DNA from: Sulfuricaulis sp.
Lineage (GTDB): Bacteria > Pseudomonadota > Gammaproteobacteria > Acidiferrobacterales > Sulfurifustaceae
Assembly (NCBI RefSeq): GCF_024653915.1
Contig: NZ_JANLGY010000011.1
Coordinates: forward strand, 62,001 to 126,000
Direction: 5' to 3'
Length of the DNA: 64,000 nt
The notes beneath the pieces were generated by a model. It was not told the origin of the DNA. It was given only the letters and a program-made list of their open reading frames with translations, and did no database searches. How positions within the stretch are numbered: position 1 is the first letter of the stretch; each line of letters starts with the position of its first letter. A program made the translations under genes and the position numbers. Positions 48,152-58,771 of this stretch are shown here, in pieces.

Positions 48152-50173
48152 CTATAAGAGGGGGACGATCAGCAGCGCCACGATGTTGATGATCTTGATC
48201 ATGGGATTGATCGCAGGTCCCGCCGTGTCCTTGTAGGGGTCGCCCACGGTGTCGCCGGTGATCGCGGCTTTGTGCGCCTCTGAACCCTTGCCGCCGTGCT
48301 TGCCGTTTTCGATGTATTTCTTGGCATTATCCCAGGCGCCGCCGCCGGTGGTCATGGAGATGGCGACAAAGATACCGGTCACGATGGAGCCGAGCAGCAC
48401 GCCGCCGAGCGCCTCGCGTCCGAGGGTGAAGCCGACGACGATGGGCACCAGCACCGGCAGTAGCGACGGGACGATCATCTCCTTGATCGCGGCTTTGGTC
48501 AGCATGTCCACGGCCTTGGAATAATCCGGTTTGGCCTTGCCTTCCATGATGCCCTTGATGGTTTTGAACTGGCGGCGTACCTCCACCACCACGCTGCCCG
48601 CGGCGCGGCCCACCGCCTCCATGGCGAGGGCGCCGAAGAGGTAAGGGATCAGGCCGCCGATGAATAGACCGATGATCACGTTGGGGTTGGTGAGGCTGAA
48701 TTCCACTGCCTTGCCGGCGTGTTTGAGCGCGTCGGTGTAGTCCGCGAACAGCACCAGCGCCGCCAGGCCTGCCGAGGCGATGGCGTAGCCCTTGGTGACG
48801 GCCTTGGTGGTGTTGCCGACGGCGTCCAGCGGATCGGTGATGTCGCGCACTTTTTTCGGCAGCCCCGCCATTTCAGCGATTCCGCCGGCGTTGTCGGTGA
48901 CCGGACCATAGGCATCGAGCGCCACGATGACGCCGGTCATCGACAGCATCGAGGTCGCGGCGATGGCTATCCCGTAGAGCTCAGCAAGTTCATAGGCACC
49001 CCAGATGCTGGCGCACACCGCCAGCACCGGCAGCGCCGTCGCTTTCATGGACAGGCCGAGGCCGGCGATGACGTTGGTGCCATGGCCCGTGGTCGAGGCC
49101 TGCGCGATCTTGCGCACCGGGCTGTACTGGGTGGCGGTGTAGTACTCGGTGATGACCACCATGGCGGTGGTGAGCGCGAGCCCGATGAGCGCCGCGCCGT
49201 AAATCTGCATGGTGCTGTAGGAGCCGTTGCCGACCATCATTTTGTCGGTCACGAAATAAAACGCGATCGCGGCCAGCACCCCGGAGGTGATTACGGCGCG
49301 ATACAGGCCGTTCATGATTTTTTCCTTCTTGCTGACCTTGACGGTGAAGGTGCCGAGGATGGAGGCGAGGATGGACACGCCACCGAGGACCAGCGGATAC
49401 AGCACGGCGTTGCCGAAATTCGGCAGCACCATGCTGCCAAGCAGCATGGTGGCGATGATGGTCACGGCGTAGGTCTCGAACAGGTCGGCGGCCATGCCGG
49501 CGCAGTCGCCGACGTTGTCACCCACGTTGTCCGCGATCACCGCCGGGTTGCGCGGGTCATCTTCGGGGATGCCGGCCTCGACCTTGCCGACGAGGTCAGC
49601 GCCCACGTCGGCGCCCTTGGTGAAGATACCGCCGCCGAGACGCGCGAAGATTGAAATGAGCGAGCCGCCGAAGGCGAGCCCGACCAGCGGTGCTATCAGT
49701 TCCGACTGGGAGAAGCCGGGATATAAATGTTTGAGCAGGGCGTAATACCCGGCCACGCCCAGCAGTCCGAGGCCGACCACCAGCAAGCCGGTGATAGCGC
49801 CCGAGCGGAACGCCACTTGCAGTGCCGGGTTGAGCCCGTCCTTGGCCGCCTCGGTGGTGCGCACGTTGGCACGCACCGAAATGTGCATGCCGATATAGCC
49901 GGTGGCAGCGGAAAGCAGTGCGCCGATGGCGAAGCCAATGGCAGTGCGGGGATCGAGCACGAAATAAATAACGAGGAATAGAATCACGCCGACGACAGCA
50001 ATAGTGGTGTACTGGCGATTCAGGTAGGCCGAGGCGCCTTCCTGAATGGCGGCGGCGATTTCGCGCATGCGCTCGCTGCCGGTGGGTTTATCCAGCACCC
50101 ATTTGATGGACACCACGCCGTATACGATAGCGGCGACGGCGCAAGCAAGGGCAAAGATCAGGCTGTCAGACAT
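48152..50173 (-). CDS. hppA: K+-independent proton-pumping membrane pyrophosphatase
   Basis: An integral membrane protein of 673 residues with about 16 helices that couples PPi hydrolysis to proton pumping. Substrate-site motifs such as [19 protein letters not shown] and [19 protein letters not shown] are present. [10 protein letters not shown] has Lys where K+-dependent enzymes have Ala, so it should be K+-independent. GGAGG lies six bases before the ATG. A perfect FNR box is about 100 bases upstream, implying anaerobic control. The PPi-dependent phosphofructokinase gene lies upstream on the same strand. The 3' end is the one left after a duplication (see 46533-46680). Confidence 0.96.
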   Translation of the reverse strand: MSDSLIFALACAVAAIVYGVVSIKWVLDKPTGSERMREIAAAIQEGASAYLNRQYTTIAVVGVILFLVIYFVLDPRTAIGFAIGALLSAATGYIGMHISVRANVRTTEAAKDGLNPALQVAFRSGAITGLLVVGLGLLGVAGYYALLKHLYPGFSQSELIAPLVGLAFGGSLISIFARLGGGIFTKGADVGADLVGKVEAGIPEDDPRNPAVIADNVGDNVGDCAGMAADLFETYAVTIIATMLLGSMVLPNFGNAVLYPLVLGGVSILASILGTFTVKVSKKEKIMNGLYRAVITSGVLAAIAFYFVTDKMMVGNGSYSTMQIYGAALIGLALTTAMVVITEYYTATQYSPVRKIAQASTTGHGTNVIAGLGLSMKATALPVLAVCASIWGAYELAELYGIAIAATSMLSMTGVIVALDAYGPVTDNAGGIAEMAGLPKKVRDITDPLDAVGNTTKAVTKGYAIASAGLAALVLFADYTDALKHAGKAVEFSLTNPNVIIGLFIGGLIPYLFGALAMEAVGRAAGSVVVEVRRQFKTIKGIMEGKAKPDYSKAVDMLTKAAIKEMIVPSLLPVLVPIVVGFTLGREALGGVLLGSIVTGIFVAISMTTGGGAWDNAKKYIENGKHGGKGSEAHKAAITGDTVGDPYKDTAGPAINPMIKIINIVALLIVPLL

Positions 50174-50266
50174 GTGTTTCCTCCCGCAAGTGAAACGTTG
50201 CTGCGCCGTTAGGCGCTTTGGTTATCGAAGAGTGCTGAAAGTAACTGATTCAGTTGAATCGCTTCG

Positions 50267-50280
50267 TTGATCCAAATCAA
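50267..50280 (-). promoter_or_regulatory. FNR-type box upstream of hppA
   Basis: TTGATCCAAATCAA is a perfect FNR-family site, reading TTGATTTGGATCAA on the minus strand. Its centre is about 100 bases from the hppA ATG. A good -10 at the expected position (around 50243) is not evident. A separate palindrome AACTGA-T-TCAGTT lies at 50243-50255. Confidence 0.7.
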
Positions 50281-50296
50281 TTGTAATTCAAGGCGT

Positions 50297-50485
50297 TTAT
50301 TTCTTCATGGTTAAACCGCCTTCGAAATGCATTCCCGGTTCGAAGCCAAATACCCTGTCGAGATTCAAGTCACGGATTAGCCGGTCCACGGCTGCCTGGC
50401 TGTGCTCACGGCTGACTTCCGCGAGAATCAGCTTGGACGAATTGGCGTTGTAGAACCCGCCAAAACCCGCCTGTACCGTGAGCAA
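50297..50485 (-). CDS. Small conserved-looking protein between pfp and hppA
   Basis: About 62 residues from a TTG start preceded by AAGG. The frame opens shortly upstream, inside the pfp 3' end, without ATG or GTG. Segments KLILAEVSREHSQAAVDRLIRDLNLDRVFG look like a folded alpha/beta domain. No family recognised. It is probably in the pfp operon, and the N-terminus is uncertain. Confidence 0.5.
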   Translation of the reverse strand: MLTVQAGFGGFYNANSSKLILAEVSREHSQAAVDRLIRDLNLDRVFGFEPGMHFEGGLTMKK

Positions 50486-50525
50486 TTCCGTTGCCTTGTC
50501 GAGTGTAATGCGGGCGCCTGATTTT

Positions 50526-51806
50526 TCAGGGTTTGAATTCGCCCAAGAGTTTCTTTTTCACCGGCACATTCTTGAGACGCACGTATTGCGGCAGGCCATT
50601 CTTGTACGGCGGATAATCTTCGCCCTGTATCAGCGGTTCCAGATAGGTGCGGCACTTGGCGGTGATGCCGAAGCCATCGTCGGTGATGAAGTCTTTGGGC
50701 ATCATCTTCTCGACGTTCGCTACCTTATTAAGCGGGGCTTGGCCCACTTTCCATTTATAAGGTTTGCTGGACAGGCGCACCACCGTGGGCATCACCGAAT
50801 TATGACCCTTGGCGGCCAATTCCACGGCGGCCTTGCCCATGGCATAGGCCTGCTCCACGTCGTTCTTCGAGGCGATGTGACGCGCGGCGCGCTGCAAGTA
50901 GTCGGCCACGCCCCAGTGATACTTGAGATTGAGACCTTCCTTGATGATCGCGGCCACGACCGGCGCGACACCGCCGAGCTGGGCGTGACCGAAGGCGTCC
51001 TTGAGGCCTTGGTCGGCGAGGAACTTGCCGTCCGGACTCTTTACGCCTTCGGACACCACCACGGTGCAGTAGCCGAATTTTTTGACGTTGGCGTCAACGG
51101 TGGCGAGAAACTTTTCCTTGTTGAAGCTGACCTCCGGAAACAGGATCACGATCGGAATCTCAGTATCCGGAGTCGAGGCGAGCCCGCCCGCGGCCGCGAT
51201 CCAGCCGGCGTGACGGCCCATGACTTCAAGAATAAATACCTTGGTTGAGGTTTTGGCCATCGAAGCCACGTCGAAGCTTGCTTCGCGCGTGGAGACGGCG
51301 ATGTATTTGGCGACGCTGCCGAAACCGGGGCAGTTGTCGGTGATCGGCAGATCGTTGTCCACGGTCTTGGGGACGTGAATGGCCTGAATGGGGTAGCCCA
51401 TGGTCTCGGACAGTTGCGAAATCTTGAGGCAGGTATCGGCCGAGTCTCCGCCGCCGTTGTAAAAGAAGAATCCAATATCATGCGCCTTGAACACCTCGAT
51501 CAGGCGGTCGTACTCGCGCTTGTTTTGCTCCAGGCCTTTCAATTTGTAGCGGCAGGAGCCGAACGCGCCCGAAGGCGTGTGACGTAGCGCCTTGATGGCG
51601 GCCACCGATTCCTTGCCGGTGTCGATCAGGTCTTCCGTCAGCGCTCCTATAATACCGTTACGTCCGGCGTAGACCTTGCCGATTTTCTTCGGATATTTTT
51701 TCGCGGTTTCCAGTACGCCGCAGGCCGAGGCGTTGATGACGGCGGTGACGCCGCCCGATTGGGCGTAGAATGCATTTTTGGGTTTGCTTTTTGCCACAGG
51801 TTTCAA
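50526..51806 (-). CDS. pfp: PPi-dependent 6-phosphofructokinase
   Basis: A glycolytic and gluconeogenic enzyme of 426 residues that uses PPi instead of ATP. GGGDSADT, PKTVDNDLP (with the Asp pair and Lys typical of the PPi type) and MGRHAGW are visible. It is reversible, so with the HppA pump it ties carbon flow to the PPi pool. Its start overlaps the stop of the preceding small gene (ATGA). Confidence 0.93.
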   Translation of the reverse strand: MKPVAKSKPKNAFYAQSGGVTAVINASACGVLETAKKYPKKIGKVYAGRNGIIGALTEDLIDTGKESVAAIKALRHTPSGAFGSCRYKLKGLEQNKREYDRLIEVFKAHDIGFFFYNGGGDSADTCLKISQLSETMGYPIQAIHVPKTVDNDLPITDNCPGFGSVAKYIAVSTREASFDVASMAKTSTKVFILEVMGRHAGWIAAAGGLASTPDTEIPIVILFPEVSFNKEKFLATVDANVKKFGYCTVVVSEGVKSPDGKFLADQGLKDAFGHAQLGGVAPVVAAIIKEGLNLKYHWGVADYLQRAARHIASKNDVEQAYAMGKAAVELAAKGHNSVMPTVVRLSSKPYKWKVGQAPLNKVANVEKMMPKDFITDDGFGITAKCRTYLEPLIQGEDYPPYKNGLPQYVRLKNVPVKKKLLGEFKP

Positions 51807-52222
51807 TCTCCCCAGAAGTTTGGTGATAAGTCCGGTTTGTCCGGCGAGTCATCGCTATCCTTCGCCGGTTGCTGATCCGTTTTGATTTTCTGCTTGCGCA
51901 GATGATCGGACTCGACTTGCAACACGCTGATGACACAGTCGCCGATCTCGTCATAACTGTCGATGCCGGTGCCGAGTTGGTACTCCGGATGGTAATAGAA
52001 GTTGGCCCGAAAGCGCTTGGCACCGGGTTTTACAATGGCAAAGTTTGCCCCCTTCGCGCTCCAGAACAGTGCCGGGCACCAGGCCACGCCATCGGCGCCG
52101 CCGAGCATGACCTCGGAGTCGGCCCGTTGCGGTTCGATCTCCTTGCCGTAGCGTTCCTTCAGGGTATTGCGCACGGCCCAGAGCTCGGTCTCGGTAAAAT
52201 CCGGTATTTTGTTTTGATTCAT
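51803..52222 (-). CDS. Unknown protein upstream of pfp
   Basis: A protein of 139 residues, not recognised. The core (ETELWAVRNTLKERYG, then GVAWCPALFWSAKGANFAIVKPG) looks like a folded alpha/beta domain, and the last 25 residues are charged and probably disordered. ATG 52222 was chosen because the longer frame upstream has no protein-like features. Translational overlap with pfp (ATGA) suggests a linked role. Confidence 0.68.
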   Translation of the reverse strand: MNQNKIPDFTETELWAVRNTLKERYGKEIEPQRADSEVMLGGADGVAWCPALFWSAKGANFAIVKPGAKRFRANFYYHPEYQLGTGIDSYDEIGDCVISVLQVESDHLRKQKIKTDQQPAKDSDDSPDKPDLSPNFWGD

Positions 52223-52443
52223 CGGATGGAAATCAGGGCGGTATCCTGCCTGGAATACCGAGCTTAACCAAGTTTCCCTCCTTGGAACACGCGGAAAGTT
52301 GAATCTGGTGATAGGGTCCATTTATAGGGGTCGGACCATTGACGCCGAGGTGGGCAAATTGTAGTTTACGCGCCCCTGAGGTTAAACCAGGGGAAAAATC
52401 CTCAGATACCACGAACCACCAAGAACTTAAAAGCGAGAATGCC

Positions 52444-53406
52444 ATGAGAATCGTGCTTTTGGGAGCGCCGGGGTCCGGCAAGGGAACGCAAGCTAAGTTA
52501 TTGGTCGAGAAGTACAAAATTCCGCAGATGTCCACGGGCGATTTGCTGCGGGCGGAAGTCGCTGCCGGGACCGACCTGGGAAAAAAGGCCAAGGCGACGA
52601 TGGATGCCGGCCAACTGGTTTCCGATGAAATTGTGCTCGGCATGATTCAGGCGCGGCTCGCCAAACCCGACGCCAAGAATGGTTTTATTCTCGACGGTTT
52701 TCCGCGCAATATTCCGCAGGCCCAGGCACTCGATGCCATGTTGGCGCGACTCGGCCAACCCTTGCAGCTCGCGCTGCTGGTGGATGTCGACGCCGACGTA
52801 TTGATGAAGCGTCTGACCGGCCGGCGCACCTGCGGTTCCTGCGGTGCGATCTTCAACATTCATTTCTCGGCCCCGAAGATCGGGAACAAGTGCGACAAGT
52901 GCGGCAGCAGCCTCACGCACCGCTCCGATGACAACGAACAGACGGTGAGCAAGCGCCTCGCCGTGTACCAGCAGCAGACCGCACCGCTCGCCAACTACTA
53001 CAAGGCACAGGGGAAACTCCGCACCGTGCGTGGCGTGGGCGCGGTGAGCGCCATCTTCAAGAGTGCGACTGATATCATCGAGTCGCAAATCCGGCCGCTG
53101 GCTGATGTGATGAACATGATTGAGTCGGCGGCGGTGCGCCAGGCCGCCAAGGCCAAGGCGGAAGAGGCCAAGGCCAAGGCAGCGGTGAAGGCGGCTAAAG
53201 CGGCGAAGATTGCTAAAGAAGCAAAAGCCGTTAAAGATGCAAAAGTGGCTAAAGCGGCCAAAGAGGCCAAGGCCGTGGCCGCTGCCAAATCCAAGGCGAA
53301 GCCAGTTGTGAAAATATCCGCCCCGAAAAAGACCACGCCGCAAAAGGCCAAAGCCAAATCCAAGAAAGCGACCAAATCCGTTCCCAAAGCCAAAAAGGTC
53401 AAGTAA
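52444..53406 (+). CDS. adk: Adenylate kinase with lysine/alanine-rich C-terminal tail
   Basis: A protein of 320 residues where usual bacterial Adk has about 215. P-loop GAPGSGKGT is at 7-15, and RLAKPDAKNGFILDGFPR gives the NMP site. The lid has four Cys (130, 133, 150, 153: CGSC and CDKC) for a structural zinc, more typical of Gram-positive enzymes. From about residue 230 the chain is almost all Lys, Ala, Glu and Val, like histone H1-type or AlgP-type tails. The catalytic part looks intact. ATG 52444 matches family starts. Confidence 0.94.
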   Translation: MRIVLLGAPGSGKGTQAKLLVEKYKIPQMSTGDLLRAEVAAGTDLGKKAKATMDAGQLVSDEIVLGMIQARLAKPDAKNGFILDGFPRNIPQAQALDAMLARLGQPLQLALLVDVDADVLMKRLTGRRTCGSCGAIFNIHFSAPKIGNKCDKCGSSLTHRSDDNEQTVSKRLAVYQQQTAPLANYYKAQGKLRTVRGVGAVSAIFKSATDIIESQIRPLADVMNMIESAAVRQAAKAKAEEAKAKAAVKAAKAAKIAKEAKAVKDAKVAKAAKEAKAVAAAKSKAKPVVKISAPKKTTPQKAKAKSKKATKSVPKAKKVK

Positions 53407-53426
53407 TCTGGTTGGGTTCGTCAGCA

Positions 53427-53453
53427 GGGCCCGGGAAACGGGCCCGGTTTTTT
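53427..53453 (+). terminator. Terminator after adk
   Basis: GGGCCCG and CGGGCCC form a 7-bp stem around GGAAA, followed by GG and six T. Confidence 0.85.
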
Positions 53454-53503
53454 GAAAAAGTCGTCTCGGCATTTCGCCCAGCGGACGGCTAAGCTAGCAT
53501 TAG

Positions 53504-54606
<1,103 letters not shown>

Positions 54607-54612
54607 GCTTTT

Positions 54613-55449
54613 ATGAATTATCGCCATATCTTCCATGCCGGCAATTTCGCCGACGTCTTCAAACACGTCGTGCTCTCGCTGCTGCTCAAGTCGCTGCACA
54701 AGAAAGAAACTCCGTTTTGCTATCTGGACACCCATGCCGGCGCGAGCCGTTATGACCTCAGTAGCGCGGCGGCGCAGAAAACCGGTGAGTACCGGGACGG
54801 TATCAAGCGCCTGTGGAATAACTCGTCCATCCCTGAAGTGGCGGACTATCTGGCCGCCGTGCGCGCGCTGAATGACGCGGACAGCTTGCGGTATTACCCG
54901 GGATCGCCACGTGTCGCACGGTTTTTTCTGAGGCCGCAGGACCGCGCCGTACTATTTGAACTTCAGCCGGAGGAGTGCACGCATTTAAAAAACGAATTTG
55001 CCGGCGACCGGCAGGTGCTTGTTCAGGGGCAGGACGGTTATGCTGGCCTCAAGGCGCTTTTGCCCCCTAAGGAACGACGCGGCCTGGTGCTGATCGATCC
55101 GCCCTACGAATCGGACAAGGAATTTGAACAGGTTATCGATGGGCTGCGCATCGCCCACGCACGCTGGGATACAGGCATGTATGCCCTGTGGTATCCCATC
55201 AAGGGCCGCCCTCCCGTTGAGCGCTTTCATCGTATGCTCGTCGCGACGGGGATACGCAAAATCCTGCTGGCGGAATTCAGTCCATATCCGGAAGACTCGG
55301 GTTTCCGTCTGAACGGTTGCGGCATGGTAGTGATCAACCCTGCCTGGAAGCTGGATGAAACGCTCCAATCAGTGTCATCGATCCTGTTGGAGCGGCTGCG
55401 GCAGCATCCGGCTGCCCGCGCAGCAGTAACTTGGCTGGTTCCGGAATAA
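54613..55449 (+). CDS. rlmJ: 23S rRNA m6A2030 methyltransferase
   Basis: An adenine-N6 methyltransferase of 278 residues. The start MNYRHIFHAGNFADVFKH is the RlmJ signature, LDTHAG is part of the SAM site, and LIDPPYE is the DPPY-type catalytic motif. ATG 54613 matches family starts; the frame extends a few codons upstream without homology. Confidence 0.93.
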   Translation: MNYRHIFHAGNFADVFKHVVLSLLLKSLHKKETPFCYLDTHAGASRYDLSSAAAQKTGEYRDGIKRLWNNSSIPEVADYLAAVRALNDADSLRYYPGSPRVARFFLRPQDRAVLFELQPEECTHLKNEFAGDRQVLVQGQDGYAGLKALLPPKERRGLVLIDPPYESDKEFEQVIDGLRIAHARWDTGMYALWYPIKGRPPVERFHRMLVATGIRKILLAEFSPYPEDSGFRLNGCGMVVINPAWKLDETLQSVSSILLERLRQHPAARAAVTWLVPE

Positions 55450-55664
55450 GGACTCAGACGTCACCGGTAACGGTCCTGACCAGCGGTAAAAGCGCAACGG
55501 CAACCAACTGTTACAAACATCCATCGACAGAACACGCCGAACCGGGTATTTTATTCACCAGTAAGTACTGGTTTTCAATAATAAAACCGTTTCTGCCGGT
55601 TTCCGGCGTGGAGGTTCCGGTGGTCAAAGGCTTACCGGCTATGCAAGGGGAGGACAGTAACGCT

Positions 55665-55979
55665 ATGAACGAAAGGCGGGATAGTCAACGCGTGCCGGTC
55701 ACGCTCGACGCCGTGCTGAATTATCAGGCACAGGTCATGATTTGCACTATCCGGGACATCAGTTTGAATGGGGCATTTATTCAGGGTACTCCAGAGGGGC
55801 TCCCGTATTTCAATGCTCCCGTGGAGCTGGGACTGACACTGATTTCTGCCGGTGAAACCAAGCAGCATCGTATTCCCGCGAAAATCCGCCGCATTACCGA
55901 CAATGGCGTCGGCCTGACTTTCGGTGACGTCGGCATGGATGCCTATTTCAGCCTGGTCAATTTGGTCTACAACGCTTAA
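55665..55979 (+). CDS. PilZ-domain protein
   Basis: A single PilZ domain of 104 residues, a likely c-di-GMP receptor. The binding motifs are RRDSQR at the N-terminus and DISLNGAFI. ATG 55665 has GGGGAGG 11 bases upstream and starts directly at the domain. An ATG at 55641 is an alternative. It precedes a GGDEF-EAL gene, a plausible source or sink of its ligand. Confidence 0.82.
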   Translation: MNERRDSQRVPVTLDAVLNYQAQVMICTIRDISLNGAFIQGTPEGLPYFNAPVELGLTLISAGETKQHRIPAKIRRITDNGVGLTFGDVGMDAYFSLVNLVYNA

Positions 55980-56368
55980 CCCCCGGCGTTTTTCTCGATA
56001 ATTTCCCATCCGCTCCCCCCGTTTGGTTTTGATCCGACGGGGCGAAATCACACCAGTTGCCGTTTTACGTAAGCCTGGCGCCATTTTCCGGCCGGAATTC
56101 GAGAGTCGTGGACTAAACTTGTTTCTGATCGCCGTACTCTAACTCCGCGTTTCTACACTGTTTCCCATCGATATTTGTCCAGGGCCTGTTTAAGGCACGT
56201 CCCTTGCACACATATAGCCCCAAGGGACGGGGATAACCAATTAATTGCGCGTTACTACGGATACCGGATTCGAAGAGAAGGGCCGGGCGGGGAAGTAACG
56301 CGTAAGGTTGTCGGCGAAAATCGAAAATAAAAAACCTGTCGGTCATCGGCCGGGTGCCTGTATTTTGC
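55980..56368. other. 389-bp intergenic region
   Basis: It lies between the PilZ gene and the PAS-GGDEF-EAL gene. I see no gene, strong stem-loop or regulatory palindrome. Weak open frames on both strands lack protein-like features. Confidence 0.6.
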
Positions 56369-58771
56369 ATGTTTCGATATAAGTCAAAGTCTCTCATCGC
56401 CTCCGGCTTTGTTCTGGTTTTGGCGCTCACTGTCGCGCTCGCGGGAGTGGGCCTGACGCGCATTACCGCGATCCACAATCACCTCAAGCTCGTCACCGAG
56501 AAATACAACGCCAAGGCCGACATCATCTTTTCGATGCGCCACGTTGCCCGTGAACGGGCGCTCAGCACTTACGCCATGTTCATCATGGATGATCCCTTCG
56601 ACCGCGAGGAAGAATTGCGCCGGTTTACCAGCATGGCTGCTGAATTCATACAGCTTCGCGACCGACTGATGGAGATTGGCCTTGAGCAAAGGGAGCAGTT
56701 GGCGCTGGATAAAGTGCTGGAACAGGTGCGCATATACCAGCCGCTGCATCTGGCGCTGGTGGAAAGAATCACAAGTGAGCGTCTCACCGGTGTCAAGGAG
56801 GAAATCCTGCGGCATGATCTGTTACGTCAGCGAACCATGCTGGGCCTGCTGGACGAGATGGTGGAGCTGGAACGTGTCGAGAGCGAAAAGGCAACGGCGC
56901 AGGCCACCCGGGAATACAACTCGGCCTATCTGGTCATGGTCCTCCTCACTGCGATCATTATTGCTTCGGGTTTTCTCATTGCCGCCTATGTCATTTACCG
57001 CACACGCCTCGTGGAACAGGCCCTGGCGCAGGAAAAGGAACACGCGGAGATCACGTTGCATTCGGTGGGCGATGCAGTTATTGCTGCCGATGAGCAGGGT
57101 AACGTCAATTACATGAATCCGGCCGCGGAGCATATGACGGGCTGGCGTAACGCGGAGGCGCGCGGCCAGCCGCTGCGTAACATTTACCACATCATCAACG
57201 AAACCACGCGTAAGCCGCTCGAGCATCCGGCAATGATGGGCGTCTTGGATGCGCCCATCACCGGGCTGGACAAGCACACTCTGCTGGTCAGCCGTTCCGG
57301 TCGGGAGCTGGCCGTCGAGGACAACGCCGCGCCGGTCCGCAACAGCGACGGCGAGGACATCGGGGCGATCCTGGTGTTCCGCGATGTGACCGAGCAGCGC
57401 CAGATGCAAAAGCAATTAAGCTGGCAGGCCAGCCACGACCCACTCACCGGGCTGGCCAACCGGCGCGAGTTCGAGGTGCTGCTGGAGCGCCTGATCTCCA
57501 GCGCCAGGGAGCAGGACAAGCGCCACGTCCTGTTGTATCTCGATCTCGATCAATTCAAGGTGATTAACGACACTTGTGGACATGTCGCCGGTGACGAATT
57601 ATTGCGCCAGATCGCCGGGCTCATGCGACCCCTCATTCGCGACAGTGACACCCTGACCCGCCTGGGTGGCGACGAGTTCGGCATCCTGCTTGAGGGCTGC
57701 TACATCCCGCAGGCGGAGCAGATCGCGCACAAGGTGCTGGAGGCGCTGGAGGATTTCCGTTTTGTATGGCAAGACAAAACCTTCCGTGTCGGTGTTTCTA
57801 TTGGATTGGTCGGTATCCACGCCGGCAGCCATACGGCTTCGAGTGTATTGAGCGCCGCCGACGGCGCCTGCTACATGGCCAAGGACAAGGGCCGCAACCG
57901 TATATGGGTGCATCAGGAAGACGACCATGAAACGACGCATCGCCAGGGCGAAATGGAATGGGTCTCCCGCATCATGCGCGCTTTCGATGAAAACCGGTTT
58001 GTTCTATATTTTCAGCGCATTATGCCGCTCGTTACGACGGCAGGTGACTATCCCTACCGGGAAGTGCTGGTGCGCATGATTGATGAAAACGGCGAGCTGG
58101 TGCCGCCGATGGCGTTTATCCCGGCTGCTGAGCGTTATGGCGTGATGAGCACCGTCGACCGCTGGGTTGTCAAAACTGCCTTAGCTTGGCTGGCAGACCA
58201 CGCCTCCGATGAACACTTGGCCATTAATCTTTCCAGCCAGTCATTGGGCGACGAGGATTTCCTGAAATTTGTGATGGAACAATTCCGTACCACGCGCCTT
58301 TCGCCCCGTCGCATTTGTTTCGAAATCACGGAAACGGCGGCCATCGCCAACTGGAACCGCGCCACGCACTTCATTGCCGCGCTGCGCGCCCTCGGTTGTC
58401 GCTTCGCCCTCGATGATTTTGGCAGCGGTATGTCGTCCTTCGGCTACCTGAAAAGCCTGCCCATCGATATCATCAAGATCGACGGTGCCTTCGTGCGTGA
58501 CATGATCGATGACGAAGTCGACTATGCCATGGTCGAGGCGGTCAACCGCATTGGTCACGTCATGGGCATCCGCACCACGGCCGAGTATGTGGAAAACGAC
58601 AAGATCCTCGAAAAGCTGCGCGAAATGGGTGTGGACTACGCCCAGGGTTATGGCCTGCATATTCCGCAACCTCTTGAGTTGCCCTCCGATGTTCTCGCGG
58701 GGAAAGTGGTAACCGCGAAGAAAAAGCCGTTCGATATGGACATCTCGGCGCTGGGCCGTCCCGCGGTCTAG
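56369..58771 (+). CDS. Membrane PAS-GGDEF-EAL protein
   Basis: A c-di-GMP enzyme of about 800 residues. An N-terminal membrane helix, a periplasmic helical sensor (about 30-185) and a second helix (about 190-215) precede a PAS domain (about 225-350). The GGDEF domain has an intact RLGGDEFGILL. In the EAL domain the signature reads EVLVR; other catalytic segments (INLSSQSL, FEITETAAIAN, DDFGSGMSSFGYLKSLPIDIIKID) are present. It may be bifunctional. ATG 56369 is preferred to GTG 56354. Confidence 0.9.
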   Translation: MFRYKSKSLIASGFVLVLALTVALAGVGLTRITAIHNHLKLVTEKYNAKADIIFSMRHVARERALSTYAMFIMDDPFDREEELRRFTSMAAEFIQLRDRLMEIGLEQREQLALDKVLEQVRIYQPLHLALVERITSERLTGVKEEILRHDLLRQRTMLGLLDEMVELERVESEKATAQATREYNSAYLVMVLLTAIIIASGFLIAAYVIYRTRLVEQALAQEKEHAEITLHSVGDAVIAADEQGNVNYMNPAAEHMTGWRNAEARGQPLRNIYHIINETTRKPLEHPAMMGVLDAPITGLDKHTLLVSRSGRELAVEDNAAPVRNSDGEDIGAILVFRDVTEQRQMQKQLSWQASHDPLTGLANRREFEVLLERLISSAREQDKRHVLLYLDLDQFKVINDTCGHVAGDELLRQIAGLMRPLIRDSDTLTRLGGDEFGILLEGCYIPQAEQIAHKVLEALEDFRFVWQDKTFRVGVSIGLVGIHAGSHTASSVLSAADGACYMAKDKGRNRIWVHQEDDHETTHRQGEMEWVSRIMRAFDENRFVLYFQRIMPLVTTAGDYPYREVLVRMIDENGELVPPMAFIPAAERYGVMSTVDRWVVKTALAWLADHASDEHLAINLSSQSLGDEDFLKFVMEQFRTTRLSPRRICFEITETAAIANWNRATHFIAALRALGCRFALDDFGSGMSSFGYLKSLPIDIIKIDGAFVRDMIDDEVDYAMVEAVNRIGHVMGIRTTAEYVENDKILEKLREMGVDYAQGYGLHIPQPLELPSDVLAGKVVTAKKKPFDMDISALGRPAV

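Noticed and set aside
52498-53472. A 324-codon minus-strand frame opposite adk, rich in Gly, Leu, Phe and Arg
   Set aside because: It arises from reading the Lys/Ala repeat and the kinase backwards. No recognisable protein.
56113-56478. A 121-codon minus-strand frame in the gap before the GGDEF-EAL gene
   Set aside because: It runs into the start of a real gene on the other strand, lacks a ribosome site and has irregular composition.
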